DNA of 64,000 nucleotides from assembly GCF_032854445.1 (NCBI RefSeq), contig NC_088297.1, positions 15,883,127 to 15,947,126 of the forward strand, written 5' to 3'. The position numbers and the translations under genes are program-made. Positions 1 through 12,141 of this stretch are shown here, piece after piece. This DNA comes from Liolophura sinensis. Taxonomy: Eukaryota; Mollusca; Polyplacophora; Chitonida; Chitonidae. The notes beneath the pieces were generated by a model, which worked only from the letters and a program-made list of their open reading frames with translations, did not search any database and was not told where the DNA came from. The number at the start of each line of letters is the position of its first letter. Position 1 is the stretch's first letter.

Positions 1-789
1 CTATGCTGACCTTTCACCTCCAACTGCAAATAACCTGCGAAACTCATGAGAATTGAAAATGACATTGTTTAGAATAAGACGCTTCTCACAAAATCATTAC
101 ACCTGAGGTCATCAAGACAGTCATCAATCTAGCAAGTGTTTAAGGAAAACTTGGATTACACATGTTAAAATTTTCTGCGCAAAAACATACGGGAATTACG
201 TCCTATTTACAAGTATTCGTCTTTCTATAAGATTTATCTTACTTATGATTTTCTGGGCATTTGCCCTTCCGCCTCCACCTGGATATTTAATGATCATGAA
301 ACTTATATTACGAACGATGGAAAAGTTTGCAAATCTAAAATTATTATTGAAGTTCAGGGCAAAAGAACCTGTCACTGCGTTTTTCACTTTCCGTCGCATT
401 GGTGAACAAATGAAGGATTATGGCTTGAAGTCACATCCGCAATATTTCAGCAACACCTTGGCGAATTTCTTTTGTAAATCTAAGCTGTTTAATATTGTTT
501 TATATCCGGTCTAAGATTAAGTAGAGCATCAAACAATTATTCTAATATCGTATAATGGACATTCCAGATCAATTCTTGCGATTTATGGCCGATTATTGGC
601 CGGAATTTCACAGTCAGATGTGGTTCAAGACATAGTAAACCGAATAATCACCAAATTGGGTGAAAAGAGTGACGACAAAAAAAAAATCAAAAAATTACAG
701 GTAATAATAATCAAACATAACTTTAAATGAGCTAGGTTTTTGAAAATCTATCTATTTTTTTCTTGTTTTGACACAATACTGAATAATAT

Positions 790-905
790 TTCTCCCAAAT
801 GACGTCTGCCAGTTTTACAAGTGAGGAAAGAAACCTCTGCACCTCACCAGGTACCCAACATATAGACTAGCGTGAGGTGGATTCGAACCTGGGGGCCTAA
901 TTGTT
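790..905 (-). repeat. decayed tRNA-derived SINE fragment
   Basis: Read on the minus strand, the segment near 875-890 gives a pol III B-box-like GGTTCGAATCC motif. The rest resembles SINE body sequence ('gccagttttacaagtgagg'). It is old and incomplete, and could be any tRNA-headed SINE. Confidence 0.4.
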
Positions 906-1539
906 TTATGTGTTTCCGGTATCAGTGATATGCTTCAAATTTCTAAAGAATTTAACATAAAGAGCACCATCAGAGTAACTGGCAATTACACCATTCATTG
1001 AGGCCCGCATAAAACTACGGTAGACCTACGAAAGCAGACGAAATGGATGTAGGATGTGGCGCTGACATTTCATGACGTGTGCTTCCAGTTGTAACCTATT
1101 GACGGATTTTGGGGGATTTAGATGTATTTGAATTCTTCAGTGAAGGCATTCAGATTGGTTGATATCTTCAGATTAGCAGACATCATTATAAAGAAAGGGG
1201 ATTTTCTAAGTAGCGGTATTGCCGATGGTGGGGAGAAACATTTTCTAGATTCTGAAGATGCCAAACTATCAAGAATACGTCACAATACAGTATAAGTGTC
1301 TAGACCGCTTGACCAATAGGACTGGATGGTTTGATTGATTAGTATTTAACATCATAATTAAGAATATATCACTTACACTAAGGTGGTCAGTTTTATAGGC
1401 GGAGAAAAGAAGTGTCCAGAGAGTCAGATGACTGTGATTCTAAGTTTAGCCCATCGAAGGAAATTTTACAACAAATATCCTACATGCTCGGCCATAGATG
1501 CGACTTTCGGATAGCTCAATTCGCTTGCAGATATTAATA

Positions 1540-1700
1540 GCGGATACACCGTCTGTTTACATGTGGAAAAGTTTGTCAGTAGCTTGCCAAACGGTGCTGG
1601 TTTTACTCCGGGCACTCTGATTTTCCCAGTCTATAAAATGATTGCTGCTGTATGTGTGAAATATTTCTTAGTAAAGCGTTAAACCCCAAGAAGGTAAATA
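1540..1700 (+). repeat. SINE family C copy (partial)
   Basis: Body text with 'gtttgtcagtagcttgcc' and 'ctgattttcccagtctata', ending in 'tgaaatatttcttagtaaag' and 'cgttaaacccc'. Related text recurs at 31460-31650 and 60745-60945, marking a second SINE family that shares a V-type tail with the dominant one. Confidence 0.5.
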
Positions 1701-2889
1701 CGTGCATAAATTCTTTCTTTCCCTGTTACGAAGTGCAGAATGACACAAAATAGCTGCGCAGCCTTGTGGAACAGGTTTTTACGTCTATTCCAGCAGGGAG
1801 AAAACTATGTTCTCTTTCTCCTATGACAGTTAACAGTTTTTATTCTGGAAGCGTCTCCATAAATCAAAACAATTGTGGTTTCGAAGGTTAAAAATGCCTT
1901 GTACGTCACGTGTCATTACGCTTCCACTTCACAGGGGTTGTAATTTCTTAACCTCTGTGCACGTGAGGTTAAAGTCTGGTTTTATTACACTCTCAAAACT
2001 AATCCTTTATATACCTAACATATCATTATGTTTTCTGAGCGAAGCTGGATTCGATTATACTGCAGCGTAATGGTGTGTCAATGACAACACAATACACACC
2101 AACAATAGGATTCTGTAACTATATATACAGTAATTCTTTAACAGAATAATTATTAGAAATAATATAATCAATTCTTACATAACTCTCAAAAATAGTGCTG
2201 TTAATGTAACAGATTATTTTATACACTCTAGGCTAAAATTTTCCAATTTTAGAGACAATTTTGACAATGGCTTCCATTGCGAATACAACGTAAGCCACGT
2301 AAAACGCTATGAGATTGTATTCACTAACTGACTTTTTTGATTGCGCGTTGCACATACAATATGATTCACATACACAATAAAAACAGGATAAACTGGTATA
2401 TTTCAATTGCTTTCGGCTTGAAATACTTGCAGCCAAATTAAGAAAACAACACAGGCGTAAGCTGTAAACGCCCAGTTTTCTTGTGTAAACCTACCATACC
2501 AATGAGTGATATTCACACATATAAATATTCACACAAAAACATAACAAAACCTGTAGAATGTAACACAGGTGCAAAAGGGAAAGCTTTGTGTGTAGGGTTG
2601 TCGCTGCACCAGGTATACACTGAGCAATTCCCTGAGCTTGACTAGATCTGATAACTTTTGGGCTCGAGGTGTGTTACGGATAGTAACTCTTTCATTCAGG
2701 AATTGGATACCATTTCCCGTGTAATGTCGATTCGTGTATGTCCAAGTTATATTGACCATTATCTTAAAATGGATCTTTAATATATCACCAGTTTACTCAA
2801 ATCATCATCGCAGAGGTAGAAAGCCCAAAATACTTTAAACGTCAAAGGTTCCCCATTCAGATGCAAACAAGCAACTGAATTATTTTCAG

Positions 2890-3084
2890 GGGGCCTCCGT
2901 GGCTCAGTTCAGCTCATGCTAGCTTCCTCTCCAGTCGTACGTGGGAAGGTCTGCAGCGACCTGCGGATGGTCGTGGGTTTCCCACGGGCTCTAACCGGTT
3001 TCCTGTCACCAGAAATGCTGGCCGTCCTGGCGTAGGTGAAACATTCTTGAGTACGGCGTAAAACATCAAATAAATAAATAAATT
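2890..3084 (+). repeat. SINE family A copy, internally deleted
   Basis: Starts with the tRNA-like 'ggggcctccgtggctcagt', jumps directly to 'tcagctcatgct' (most of the tRNA head is deleted), then has a full body and a tail ending in AAATAAATAAAT. It sits just downstream of coding exon 4 of the minus-strand NHA gene. Confidence 0.85.
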
Positions 3085-3107
3085 TTCAGTTTAAAATTCA
3101 ATCTTAC

Positions 3108-3283
3108 CTTCGGAAAATGCCATCCCCAGTGCTATTCCAAATCCGCTGATGGCAATGACGTCATCGAGTGATCCGGCGGCTATGATCATGGTGGGTATCC
3201 CTTTGTTGGTGCCCAGACCTTGGTCCTGTAGTCTCAACATGCTGGGTACAACAACGGCAGGAGAGACGGCCGAGTGCACGAAC
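3108..3283 (-). CDS. SLC9B2: NHA copy 1, coding exon 4 with the Asp-Asp motif
   Basis: 176 nt, phases 2/1. Acceptor 'ttttgcag', donor 'G|GTAAGA'. Encodes 'SAVSPAVVVPSM' and the ion-binding 'GSLDDVIAISGF'. The two Asp codons GAT GAC are at 3163-3165 and 3160-3162. It is the last exon of this gene recognisable in the window. Confidence 0.95.
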
Positions 3284-6200
3284 CTGCAAAATGGTAAAAG
3301 TGATCAAAAAATTTGACCACAAACTCTATCAGTTACAGTCCAATCGTTTTCTTCGTTATTATTTTAAAATAACCCACATAATTACCTTTCACAAAACATC
3401 TGCCTTGCCTGTTCGTATGTTAACCTTCAAAATCGGTAACAAAGTTATTTCTTGTTTTGCTTCCTTAGTGTCATGGTTTATGCATGGATAGAATGAATAA
3501 CCGTACATTGCTAAACGTTCGACCTACCCTAAAATGAATCCCCATACCCAGGGGAATCCCAAGAGTAAATGTGCTGCGATGGCGACGGTCAAGGCCTCAA
3601 AGAGGCAAGGCAGAAAAGCCAGTCTTAACACGACGAAGGAGAGCTTCCGGAGGGCTTTAGGGTCGAGACCCAGTCCGGCCCGAATCAAAATCACAACCAG
3701 GGCGATGTTCCTGCAAATAAAAAGCACTCATTTTTTACCAAAATCTGGCTTGATACTTGTATGATTTATTTATTTCTTTGATTTGTGTTTTACTCCGTTA
3801 TGAGAATATGCCACTTTTACCGTACGACAGGAAACACACTCGTCTGAGTCAAAATAAATATAAATTCAACTAGAATGAGTCAGTTGACAGCGTGGAGGGA
3901 CTATTCGTGGGATGGTCTAATGGTTGGAGGTTCTGTCTGATTTGCAGGGGGTCCCATTTTTAATACATATTCAGGTAGAGGAAATCTGAGTGTCCGGAAT
4001 AAGACCATCAACCTTCGCTGGTTTATTGACAAACGTCGTGCCTTGAAGGGCAATCGACGCAGACTGCAGCGTGATTCGAACACACGACCTTAGGGATCAA
4101 GACGTTGAAAGCTGCAGTGAGTCAACGCTTTAACCGTCAGATCTAAGTCATTGTTCATTGCTTTTCTTTCATATTGCATGCATTATCGGTGTAACAGTCG
4201 GAGATATGACTGATGATCTTTCGGCGTGTCTGACATTTCTTTTGTGTCAGAAATGTCCTTATGTAATAATCTAATCTATAAATAGCCTAGTTATCTGTAA
4301 GTTGAGTTTTTGAAGACAATTAATTAAATAATTTTAATTTCTGAAGGGCTGCTGCGCAAATTAAAATACAAATTTTTTATTTTAACTTTTTATATATATT
4401 AAACAATTATATTATGACCTTGGGTGAATTGTTCAACATGTTGAATGTGTGTATATATTCCCAGAATCACCAGGCTTGTGTCAATAAGGGGAAATCTCTA
4501 TGATATACAAATTTCTCATCGTCAAGATTGGCGGTGCAGAGGATTGGTGACATTTCCCTTGTCTGTAGTATTTAATTTTTTGTTAATTTTTAACGTATTC
4601 CTGAAGAATTTTTTAATTTTTACGACAGATGTCAAGTGAGTGGAGGAAAAAGAATCTGCATTGTGTCTGGGGAACTTTTTCATATAGTTGTTGCAACGCC
4701 GCCATGTTGTCCGCCCCAACACAAACAGACAACCCTAACCTACCTGAGACCGGCTGACCACGTAGTGTCTATGGCAAACGCGTCCTTCACTTTAGGTATG
4801 TTAGCTAAAAGACCGCCCATGAGAAGCATACCTGGAACAGAGAAACCAGCTACATGTAGCAACGAAGACAAATTTTGTATATTTATTACAGTTGAATGGG
4901 TTACAGGGAAATGATGTGTCCGGTCGAAGACGAAACTATGCTTAATAGACTAAGTGCATAATGCCGTGACAATGCATCAGGTGATATATAGTGAACGGGT
5001 CGATGGACTTGGTAGGGTTTGATTGCAACATATAAACGAGTCGTGTTGTTATACAGAGAGGAAAAGAAAACTAAGTTGAGTAAAATACTGAACATTTGAA
5101 ATTTGCCTGGTAACTCCTTGGGAAGAAGATGAAACTATCCTGAAATGCCATATCTGCCTTTAATGTGTCCGGTAGCCAATATGGCTAGCCTAAACTCCTC
5201 ACACGACATCCGCTGTACATGCGCACAAAATGGATATGCTCCGGATGAAAGGTTGTTGTGCGATTAGGTGATTCAAAATGCAGGTATTGAAGCAGACGTA
5301 TGTATGCTACTGGTAATTTGCAGGTCCCGCTTGTACGACGGCTTTTTTTCGTCACGAGCACGTAACTACCACGGCAACCAGCAATGTAGGCAATTACGTC
5401 GCCATGGTACTTACGTTAAGTGGGTTTCGTGCAAGTGGGTCCAGGTTAATACTTTTCCCATCCAATGTACAAATAGGCTGAAGATTGATTGATTGATTGA
5501 TTGAGTCAATAATCCAGAGGTATACAAGTATGCACCTCGGCAGCTACTCGTACCCTTTCCACCAATCACAAATTACCTTTAAGTATCACTGCACCAAGGA
5601 GACATGTAGGCCAAAACGCCCCTCCCCCCTTCTCCTTCTCCCTTCTGTCCTGTTCCTCACAGGTATTAAATCATTCAACACTTGCACCGGATAACAGGTT
5701 TTATGGCTTTCACTTCACTTATGAACTATATCCCTGGCCGCGCTATGTAACGTTAACGGTATGTTCTCATAAATTATTTATGAGGATGGTAAACAATATA
5801 TTTATCTAGATCCACGTGTGAAAACGCCGATCAGCCGCATGTATATATTATCAATAAGATTTATTCTCGTGTATTTTCTGGAGAATGCGCTCAGCCTTTG
5901 GCACATTGTAACACTTGGTAATAAAAGTAGGTGACTGTAGAAATCATCCTGTCAAACCATTGTATTCACTTTTTGCTCTTGTCTTTCTTTTTAAGACTTT
6001 TTGACCAGCGTCTTGCTCTACTCAGTGTGACTTTTACCGAACAACGTTCCCCTTCACTTCAACACAGCTATATGTATAGCGTAAATCGAACAACATTCTG
6101 CTCAACTTCAATACAAGTACATGTACATATACTTGTGTTCAATGCAGCTTTCACGAACAACTTTCCCATTCAATAAAACGTCCTATACATGAGCTCAATG

Positions 6201-9110
6201 CAGATTCTACGAACAACTTTCCAATCCACTTCAATACACACTACATATGTAGCTGGCTGCAATTATAGGACACGGGCATATTTGTATAGTAAAACAGGTG
6301 TTTTTTTCTACGTTATTTCTGTTTGTTTGCTTGACGCCGGCGTCGCTTTTTGCAATATTTAAGTCATACCACGAAGGTATCTTCTTGTAGCCCGAAAATC
6401 TCAAAGATGGCATAGTGTGGCCTCACTGGAATGCCATGCTGGAGACGCCATGCCCTTGGAATAATGAAGCTATCTCTCATATTAACTTCAAACCAATTTA
6501 AGAAAAATATGGTATACACATCGAGTTGGCGTTGGGGGTGGCAATCTATGTTTGACACTGACTTGTAAATTATTGCTATTAACATTATCGTTATTATTGT
6601 TCAACAGTCTGAAGGGCTGGTTGGACAACCATATTTTGCCGTCAGTTTTATAAGTGGAGGCAACCGGAGTTCCCGGTAAAAAACACTAATCATTAGTAAA
6701 CTTAGCACCTGCCATGAACGGAAATGCCCACCATATTGGTAGAGGACCAGTGGCCTTCAACGAAGGTTAAACTGCGCAAAACACAACACTAGAATTGTCG
6801 ACCAAAAGTCTACAAAGTCTCTTCTCAAGGCCGGGTTTGAACCCACAACTAGCATCTCCTAGCGATTGAAAACATCTTTTAAACATAGAAGTCCGCAGAA
6901 AAAAATAGACGCAGTCCGTGAATGTGTGGAAGAATGTGGTTTAGATGAATTTAATCAGCTATGACGTTCGGAAAATCTTGTTGCTTTAAAGTTCGTACTA
7001 CGTTCCTTGAAACGAAACGCGACACTTAACGGAGTTAATTCGGGAGCACACAAAAACTTTTCTTACATCGACAATTACGTAATTTGATGTGCCTTTCTTC
7101 AGTCACTGGCTTGTTGTATGAGACGGATAGTCTAGGCCATCCATGTGGGCAAACCAAAATAACCTCCTATTGTCGCCTATTTGGGTAAAATCGAGATCAG
7201 GAGCATGGGCATACGTCACACATGTCCACACACACGAGAAAAACTGGTATGACACCAGTATAGCTTTTCACGCCTTTGTACCCCAGATTTGTCTGGCTAT
7301 AACAAGGAGTTCTTGTTCGATGTCATCGAGACCGAGCATCCGATTCCGGTGTAAATATAAATCACATACCTCAGATGACGATTTTCAACAAAAGCTACTT
7401 GGTTTTTATTTCGCTGAAGCAGTCAAGAAGAGCCATATATAACACATAGGTGCGTATGTCGCCATCTTGGATTACAGCAGAGCTACTCTGCGGGGGAGAG
7501 TTGCGCCAGTCTTAAAAAGCGTCGATAAAAACCCCATGGACCTGACTACGGTTAAAATGCAGTTAAACAAGCACTAGTGTACAGGAGTAGATTAAGTAAG
7601 AGCACATAATCGTTCGTAAAAGTCTGTTGTTAACTGTCACAAAATCAACAGGTAAATAAAATTTTCGCACTTATTCTCACTATATAGTTAAACAGTCAAT
7701 GGCCTGGTGTAGAAGTAAGAAAAACTCTATCGTTGGTATAGTTATGTGTTTGACGTTACGTTCAGTTGTTATTTATTGATTCATTTGATTGGTATTTTAC
7801 GCCGTACTCAAGAATATTTCCCTTATACGACGGCGGCACAGCCCGCGGGAAACCTACGATCATCCGCAGGTTGGTGACAGACCTACCGACGTACGGCCGG
7901 AGAGGAAGCCAGCATGAGCTGGACTTGAACTCACAGCGACTGCATTGCTGAGAGACTCTTCGGTCATTACGCTGCGCTAGCGCGCTAACCAACTTTTCAG
8001 TTGTTATCTTCTTTATGATTGATTGTTGTCTTGTATCGCGAGGAGACAAACGGTTTTCCACCATATTTTAAGATATTAAGGCAATGTGATGTACAAATCA
8101 ATGATAACTGAAAAAGAAAAAAACCCAAAAACAAAAGCACTACAAAATCAACAAAAACAGTAATCTCGCCTAAACATTTCACTTCATCAGATGATTTGAA
8201 TCTCTAGGTGAAATCGTACGTGTCGCAAAAATGGCCAGCTTCTCAGACGATCAGTAGCGATTTTGTTATGTGTTACGAAATTCTAGCGACGCGTGTCGTT
8301 CTTCACGTCTACTTTACGTAACTGCACCACCAGAAAATTTGTGTTTACGCGTGGTGTATACAACTGTCGGATTTGACGCTTAGATTCAATCTAAACAAGA
8401 TCACTTGTTGAAATGTGGAACTTGACCAGTAGAGGCAGTGGGTATAGAGTGAGCGTAGAGAGTAGCGCATGCACTGTGCGGAAATGTGTGATGTTTTTCT
8501 TTTTTCAGTTTCAAAGATGTGCGTACTACTCACCCAACAGTGGCGGCAACCTGATCTTTTCCATAGCCATTCCAGCCAACACGCAGCACGGAAACAGGAG
8601 TACGATGCCGAAGTACTTGCCGCCGGGAAGAGCTTCCTCTTTGCTGATGGACCACAATATTGACCATATAATTAGTATGGTGATGAAAAAGACGATGGCC
8701 TGGGCGACGACGCCATGCGGGGGGCACATGAACGTGTATTTGAACCTCTGGCATAAAGACGGCTCTGGCGGCAGCGGGTGATGCTCCCACATGCAAGGTT
8801 TGCAGCAAATGTTTAGCCGTCTGGACAGATTTCCGCAGCATCTGGCGCAACAACCCTTCTTGGAATAGTCTTTGGTATCGGGGTGTTTCGTATATTCGTG
8901 AAGACCACTTTCATGAGAGTCTGCGTTCGTCTTCGTGATACCGTCCTTGCCGTTTTTGAAATAACCTGGCTGAAGCTCCTGGCGGTAAGCGTTGTCCCGG
9001 AAACGTCCTTCGTCATCAGCGGAGGTCGGGTCATTTCGGGCGTTGTCGGAATGTCCGTTGTTGTCTCGAATCAAGGCCCGCGCCGAGCCTTGTCTGTTGA
9101 CGCTGCTCAT
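3108..9110 (-). CDS. SLC9B2: NHA2-type Na+/H+ antiporter (SLC9B2-like), copy 1; 5' part only
   Basis: A cation/proton antiporter of the NHA (SLC9B) family, which exchanges Na+ or Li+ for H+ across plasma or organelle membranes. Coding exons: 8534-9110, 4744-4831, 3528-3710, 3108-3283, all with GT-AG borders and compatible phases, giving 341 complete codons plus one base. Seen: a polar N-terminal tail (about residues 1-85), a Cys-rich patch (87-106), the family block 'MCPPHG' (128-133), the first membrane helix, 'LPGG' (161-164), 'RLPPLLGMLL', 'RAGLGLD', 'SPAVVVPSM' and 'GSLDDVIAISGF'. The Asp pair D323-D324 is the family's ion-binding motif. The start at 9110 has an in-frame TAA 36 nt upstream and A at -3. 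Family members are about 540-570 aa, so roughly 230 residues (later core helices with the conserved Arg and Lys) are missing from the window. It is divergent to, and exon-for-exon matched with, the plus-strand copy at 22648. The family call is secure. Whether the 3' half exists is not known. Confidence 0.93.
3528..3710 (-). CDS. SLC9B2: NHA copy 1, coding exon 3
   Basis: 183 nt, phases 2/2. Acceptor 'tatttgcag', donor 'GG|GTAGGT'. Encodes 'NIALVVILIRAGLGLDPKAL' and the following helix ending 'FPWVWGFILG'. The RAGLGLD block is the canonical NHA2 form. Confidence 0.95.
3760..3832 (-). repeat. decayed SINE family A 3' fragment
   Basis: 'tttatttatttctttgattt' followed by 'gtgttttactccgtta' and 'cgtacgacagg' matches the minus-strand SINE-A tail with many substitutions. 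Confidence 0.55.
3920..4150 (-). repeat. old tRNA-headed repeat
   Basis: The minus strand carries a B-box-like 'GTTCGAATCAC' (about 4073-4083) inside a tRNA-like stretch that ends near 4145 ('gctttaaccgtcag'). Body sequence precedes it. Probably a SINE of a family other than A. Confidence 0.4.
4744..4831 (-). CDS. SLC9B2: NHA copy 1, coding exon 2
   Basis: 88 nt, phases 1/2. Acceptor 'ctgttccag', donor 'AG|GTAGGT'. Encodes 'GMLLMGGLLANIPKV' and 'TTWSAGLR', the helix that follows the PPLLG loop in NHA proteins. Same length and phases as exon 2 of the plus-strand copy. Confidence 0.92.
5483..5504 (+). repeat. (GATT)n microsatellite
   Basis: Five and a half uninterrupted GATT units. Confidence 0.9.
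6620..6860 (-). repeat. old tRNA-derived SINE (family D)
   Basis: 'cgtcagttttataagtggag' and 'aaccggagttcccggtaaa' at one end; minus-strand B-box GGTTCAAACCC (about 6832-6844) in the tRNA-like head. Similar text occurs at 790-905. Confidence 0.5.
7768..7990 (-). repeat. SINE family A copy, near full length
   Basis: Minus-strand copy: T-rich tail complement, 'tacgccgtactcaagaatat', then body and tRNA head ending 'tgcgctagcgcgctaacc'. About 25 bp of the 'gccagcattatggtgggagg' segment is missing. Confidence 0.9.
8534..9110 (-). CDS. SLC9B2: NHA copy 1, coding exon 1
   Basis: 577 nt, ends in phase 1 at 'TTG G|GTGAGT'. Encodes the hydrophilic tail, a Cys cluster (C87, C88, C91, C92, C102, C103, C106), 'CPPHG', transmembrane helix 1 (about 135-154) and the 'LPPLL' loop. 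No good upstream acceptor decides whether a noncoding exon precedes it. Confidence 0.93.
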
Positions 9111-9535
9111 CTTGGGCTCGGCTGCTTTCTGGTGCCGCTTTTACCTGTCAACCTGTAAGATGAGGGTAAATTCGAAATAACTGAAGACATTGCACAAAAA
9201 AGTTGATGTCGACATGCATGCAGAACCCTCGTGAAGTAGTTAACCAATGTTAAAAGATAGGATGTCAACCACTGAACCGACAGAAAGACAGAATTATACA
9301 AACAGACATACAGGGAGACCAATCAAAAGACAGATCGTGTTGTTTACCTGCTTGTTTTAGATAAATATTCTGATAAGTCGATATGTAGACTAAGACATAT
9401 ACAGCATGAACAGGAATAATGAAACAATTCCTGACCTAAAAGGAAGTAGTTATTGAAATGATGTAATTGGCGGTTTAGTATCGAATGAATAGTTTTTGTT
9501 TTTGTTTTTTTTGTTTATTTCCTTGTTTTTTTTTT

Positions 9536-9552
9536 GGGGGGGGGGGGGGGGG
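9536..9552 (+). repeat. G17 homopolymer
   Basis: A run of about nine T followed directly by seventeen G. A long G run is rare in AT-rich DNA and can form a G-quadruplex. Confidence 0.95.
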
Positions 9553-9574
9553 CGTTATACATAGCATAAAGCAT

Positions 9575-9705
9575 TATAGTAAATGATGCCAATGAAAGGA
9601 GTGAACCCGATAGAACCTCCATATCAGGTTTCCCCCGTTGAAAACGCGTGAAATGGATTCGAACTCGCGCTGTCAATGGCCAGTACTTTTACCGGTAGTT
9701 TAAAC
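9575..9705 (-). repeat. old tRNA-headed SINE fragment
   Basis: Minus-strand B-box-like 'GAGTTCGAATCCA' at about 9655-9667, with SINE-like body to the left ('gaacctccatatcaggtttc'). Confidence 0.35.
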
Positions 9706-9880
9706 TGAGGCAGTGTTCACCAAAACAGCTGTTATGTACAATATGTATTTATGTATGGTTGGGGTTTAATGTCGTGCTTAACAACTTTTCGGTCATGTGA
9801 CGATTAGTTGTGTACGATAGTTTGATGATATGCTAGCCATAATTCGCAAACTAAAAGGATAAATGCTGAGTTTGACAATT

Positions 9881-10062
9881 GATTTTTTTTTTGATTGGTG
9901 TTTTACGCCGTACTCAAGAATATTTCACTTATACGACGGCGGCCAGCATTATGGTGGGTGGAAACCGGACAGAGCCCGGGGGAAACCCACGACCATCCGC
10001 AGGTTGCTGGCAGACCTTCCCACATACGGACGGAGAGGAAGCCAGCATGAGCTGGACTTCTT
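9881..10062 (-). repeat. SINE family A copy lacking the tRNA head
   Basis: Minus-strand copy from a T-rich tail through 'gcatgagctggact', then an abrupt switch to unrelated sequence that leads into the 88-bp array. The tRNA-derived 5' part is absent. Confidence 0.9.
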
Positions 10063-10119
10063 GGAAATTTATCGACACCGCGAAGTAGGTGAGTTGCTAA
10101 GTTACCTGATCAACATTTA

Positions 10120-10850
10120 CGGCACTGTAGTAGCCAGAGGATATCTGCTCAACCTATCTCAAGAAATAGAGTCATTGAAAGTGGGCTCAGTCTTAGGAAA
10201 CAGCCATTGCACAACAGTCACAGAAGACCTATTCCACTTCGAAAAACTATTGCAGTCAATGATAGTACACTCTGGCCTTGAGAAACAACTAGTGCACTGC
10301 AGTAGCCATAGAAATCCTGCTCGACATTGAAAAACTATTGCAGTCAATGATAGTAAACTCTGGCCTTGAGAAACAACTAGTGCACTGCAGTAGCCTTAGA
10401 AATCCTGCTCGACCTTGAAAAACTATTGCAGTCAGTGATAGTACACTCTGGCCTTGAGAACCAACTACTGCACTGCATTAGCCTCAGAAATCCTGGTCGA
10501 CCTTGAAAAACTATTGCAGTCAATGATAGTACCCTCTGGCCTTGAGAACCAACTACTGCACTGCATTAGCCTCAGAAATCCTGGTCGACCTTGAAAAACT
10601 ATTGCAGTCAATGATAGTACACTCTGGCCTTGAGAACCTACTACTGCACTGCATTAGCCATAGACATCCTGCTCGACCTTGAATAAATGCTGGAGTCAAT
10701 GAAAGTATAGACTACCCAGCCTTGTGAAACAACTACAGTACCGGCACTGTAATAAACAAGGAAAAGTTCTTGATCTTGAAAACCTTTTGCATTCATTTAA
10801 AAGAAATCTGATCGGCTTTGAGGAACAACTACGGTACTGTTATGTAGCTT
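10120..10850. repeat. 88-bp tandem repeat array
   Basis: The marker 'tgcagtcaat' (or a close variant) falls at 10251, 10339, 10427, 10515, 10603 and 10691, a strict 88-bp period for about five units. Decayed units flank the homogeneous core on both sides (about 10120-10240 and 10740-10850). 88 is not a multiple of three, so translation through it is not conserved. Confidence 0.93.
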
Positions 10851-12141
10851 GCGTCACTTACCTTCAGGTACAGTTTATCCGGACTATCACTGAATCTTTT
10901 TCAAACGTAAGTTCTAAATTTAAGCTCTTATTACCGTATGTACATTGTCACTGAAAGAGCGAAGTATAACAATACTCCCTGGTTAAGCACATCTGACGAG
11001 GGGTTTTTAATGAGAGGGAGTATGCAAAACATTCTTGTTTAATGATCCGTGCATTCAACGTGTAAATTATTCATCTTTTCAGTATGCTGATGTAGCTAAA
11101 GCTGGATTCTAACAGCTGTACTCTGAAATTTGCGATTTGCAATTCACGATGGTTTTTTAATAAGTGCAGGCGTAAAAGATCCCAAGCACTGTACGGAAAG
11201 TTTTCAAGATATTGTACATTAAGATACTTCATCATACATATGTCGGAATGTTTGTCACTAACTTGCCACAGGTCGGTGGTTTATCCTCCACCAATAAATA
11301 TGACTGCCAATATGTTAATTCAAGCATTCTTGAGTATGGTAATAAAGGAGAAGAAAAACATAAAAATAATGTCAAAATCAGATGAAAGAGCGTCAAAACA
11401 TCTCCACTTGTGGTCTTTATTTATCTTTGCGATTTTTTTTAAAGGAGAAAGATTTTTCAAATGGTTTTGTATGAGAGTATTTGGGAGAGCCTTTTGCTAT
11501 TTATCGTCGATGCATAATAATGTTCTAAATAAGGATGTGATGCATGTCTATTAAATTTATTTGAATGCAAATTTGTTGTTTATATCCGAACACATCAATT
11601 TAATCTGAATTATGAGAATATTCCTGAATTAAAAATAAAAATGTGACCAATATCCAGGTGGAACACATTTGTTAGCTAAAAAGATTCTTTTTGATAATAA
11701 TATTATACAAAGACTATATATACCAAAAGGTGATCCCAAATACACACCATGCAAATCTTATTTTCAAGAGTCTTTTTCTCTTAATAGAAAAATCACGAAA
11801 AATATTTCATACGATATTTATGACTAAATTTTCGTGCTCTTTCATCTGAGCTTTGTGTCATTTTTATGTTTTCTTCACCTTTAAAGGACTATAGAATCGA
11901 CACTGATAAGTTCGTGTGGGAGTCAGGTATGCTACACTCATTGAAGCTGCAGGGTTTATCAGCAGAAACTCTATCTTCACTGTCAATCAGTATTTATAAT
12001 TCAGTTGTTTTATTTGATTGGTGCTGAACTTCCTATGCAGGAAGTTCCCATTTATTTGCACCACGCGGCGAGGAAAATCAGAATATCGATAAGCATTCAA
12101 CCATCTCCAAACAGAGATGGTTTCGAGCCCACGACATTACT

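Larger units (their letters stand above)
1..2889. other. noncoding stretch left of the minus-strand NHA exons
   Basis: No exon could be recognised on either strand. The exons that should follow coding exon 4 of the minus-strand antiporter (equivalents of plus-gene exons 5-10) were looked for on the minus strand and not found. This is therefore either part of a long intron or sequence beyond a truncated gene. It contains decayed SINE pieces (790-905, 1540-1700). Confidence 0.5.
3711..4743 (-). other. NHA copy 1 intron 2
   Basis: 1.03-kb GT-AG intron. Holds a decayed SINE-A tail (3760-3832) and an old tRNA-headed repeat (3920-4150). Otherwise AT-rich with nothing recognised. Confidence 0.8.
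4832..8533 (-). other. NHA copy 1 intron 1
   Basis: 3.7-kb GT-AG intron. Contains a (GATT)n run at 5483-5504, an old SINE at 6620-6860 and a SINE-A copy at 7768-7990. No exon-like block was recognised in the remainder. Confidence 0.8.

Noticed and set aside
8413-9180. Plus-strand open frames of 122, 91 and 62 codons
   Set aside because: Antisense shadows of NHA copy 1 exon 1, which has the family sequence and correct splice sites on the minus strand.
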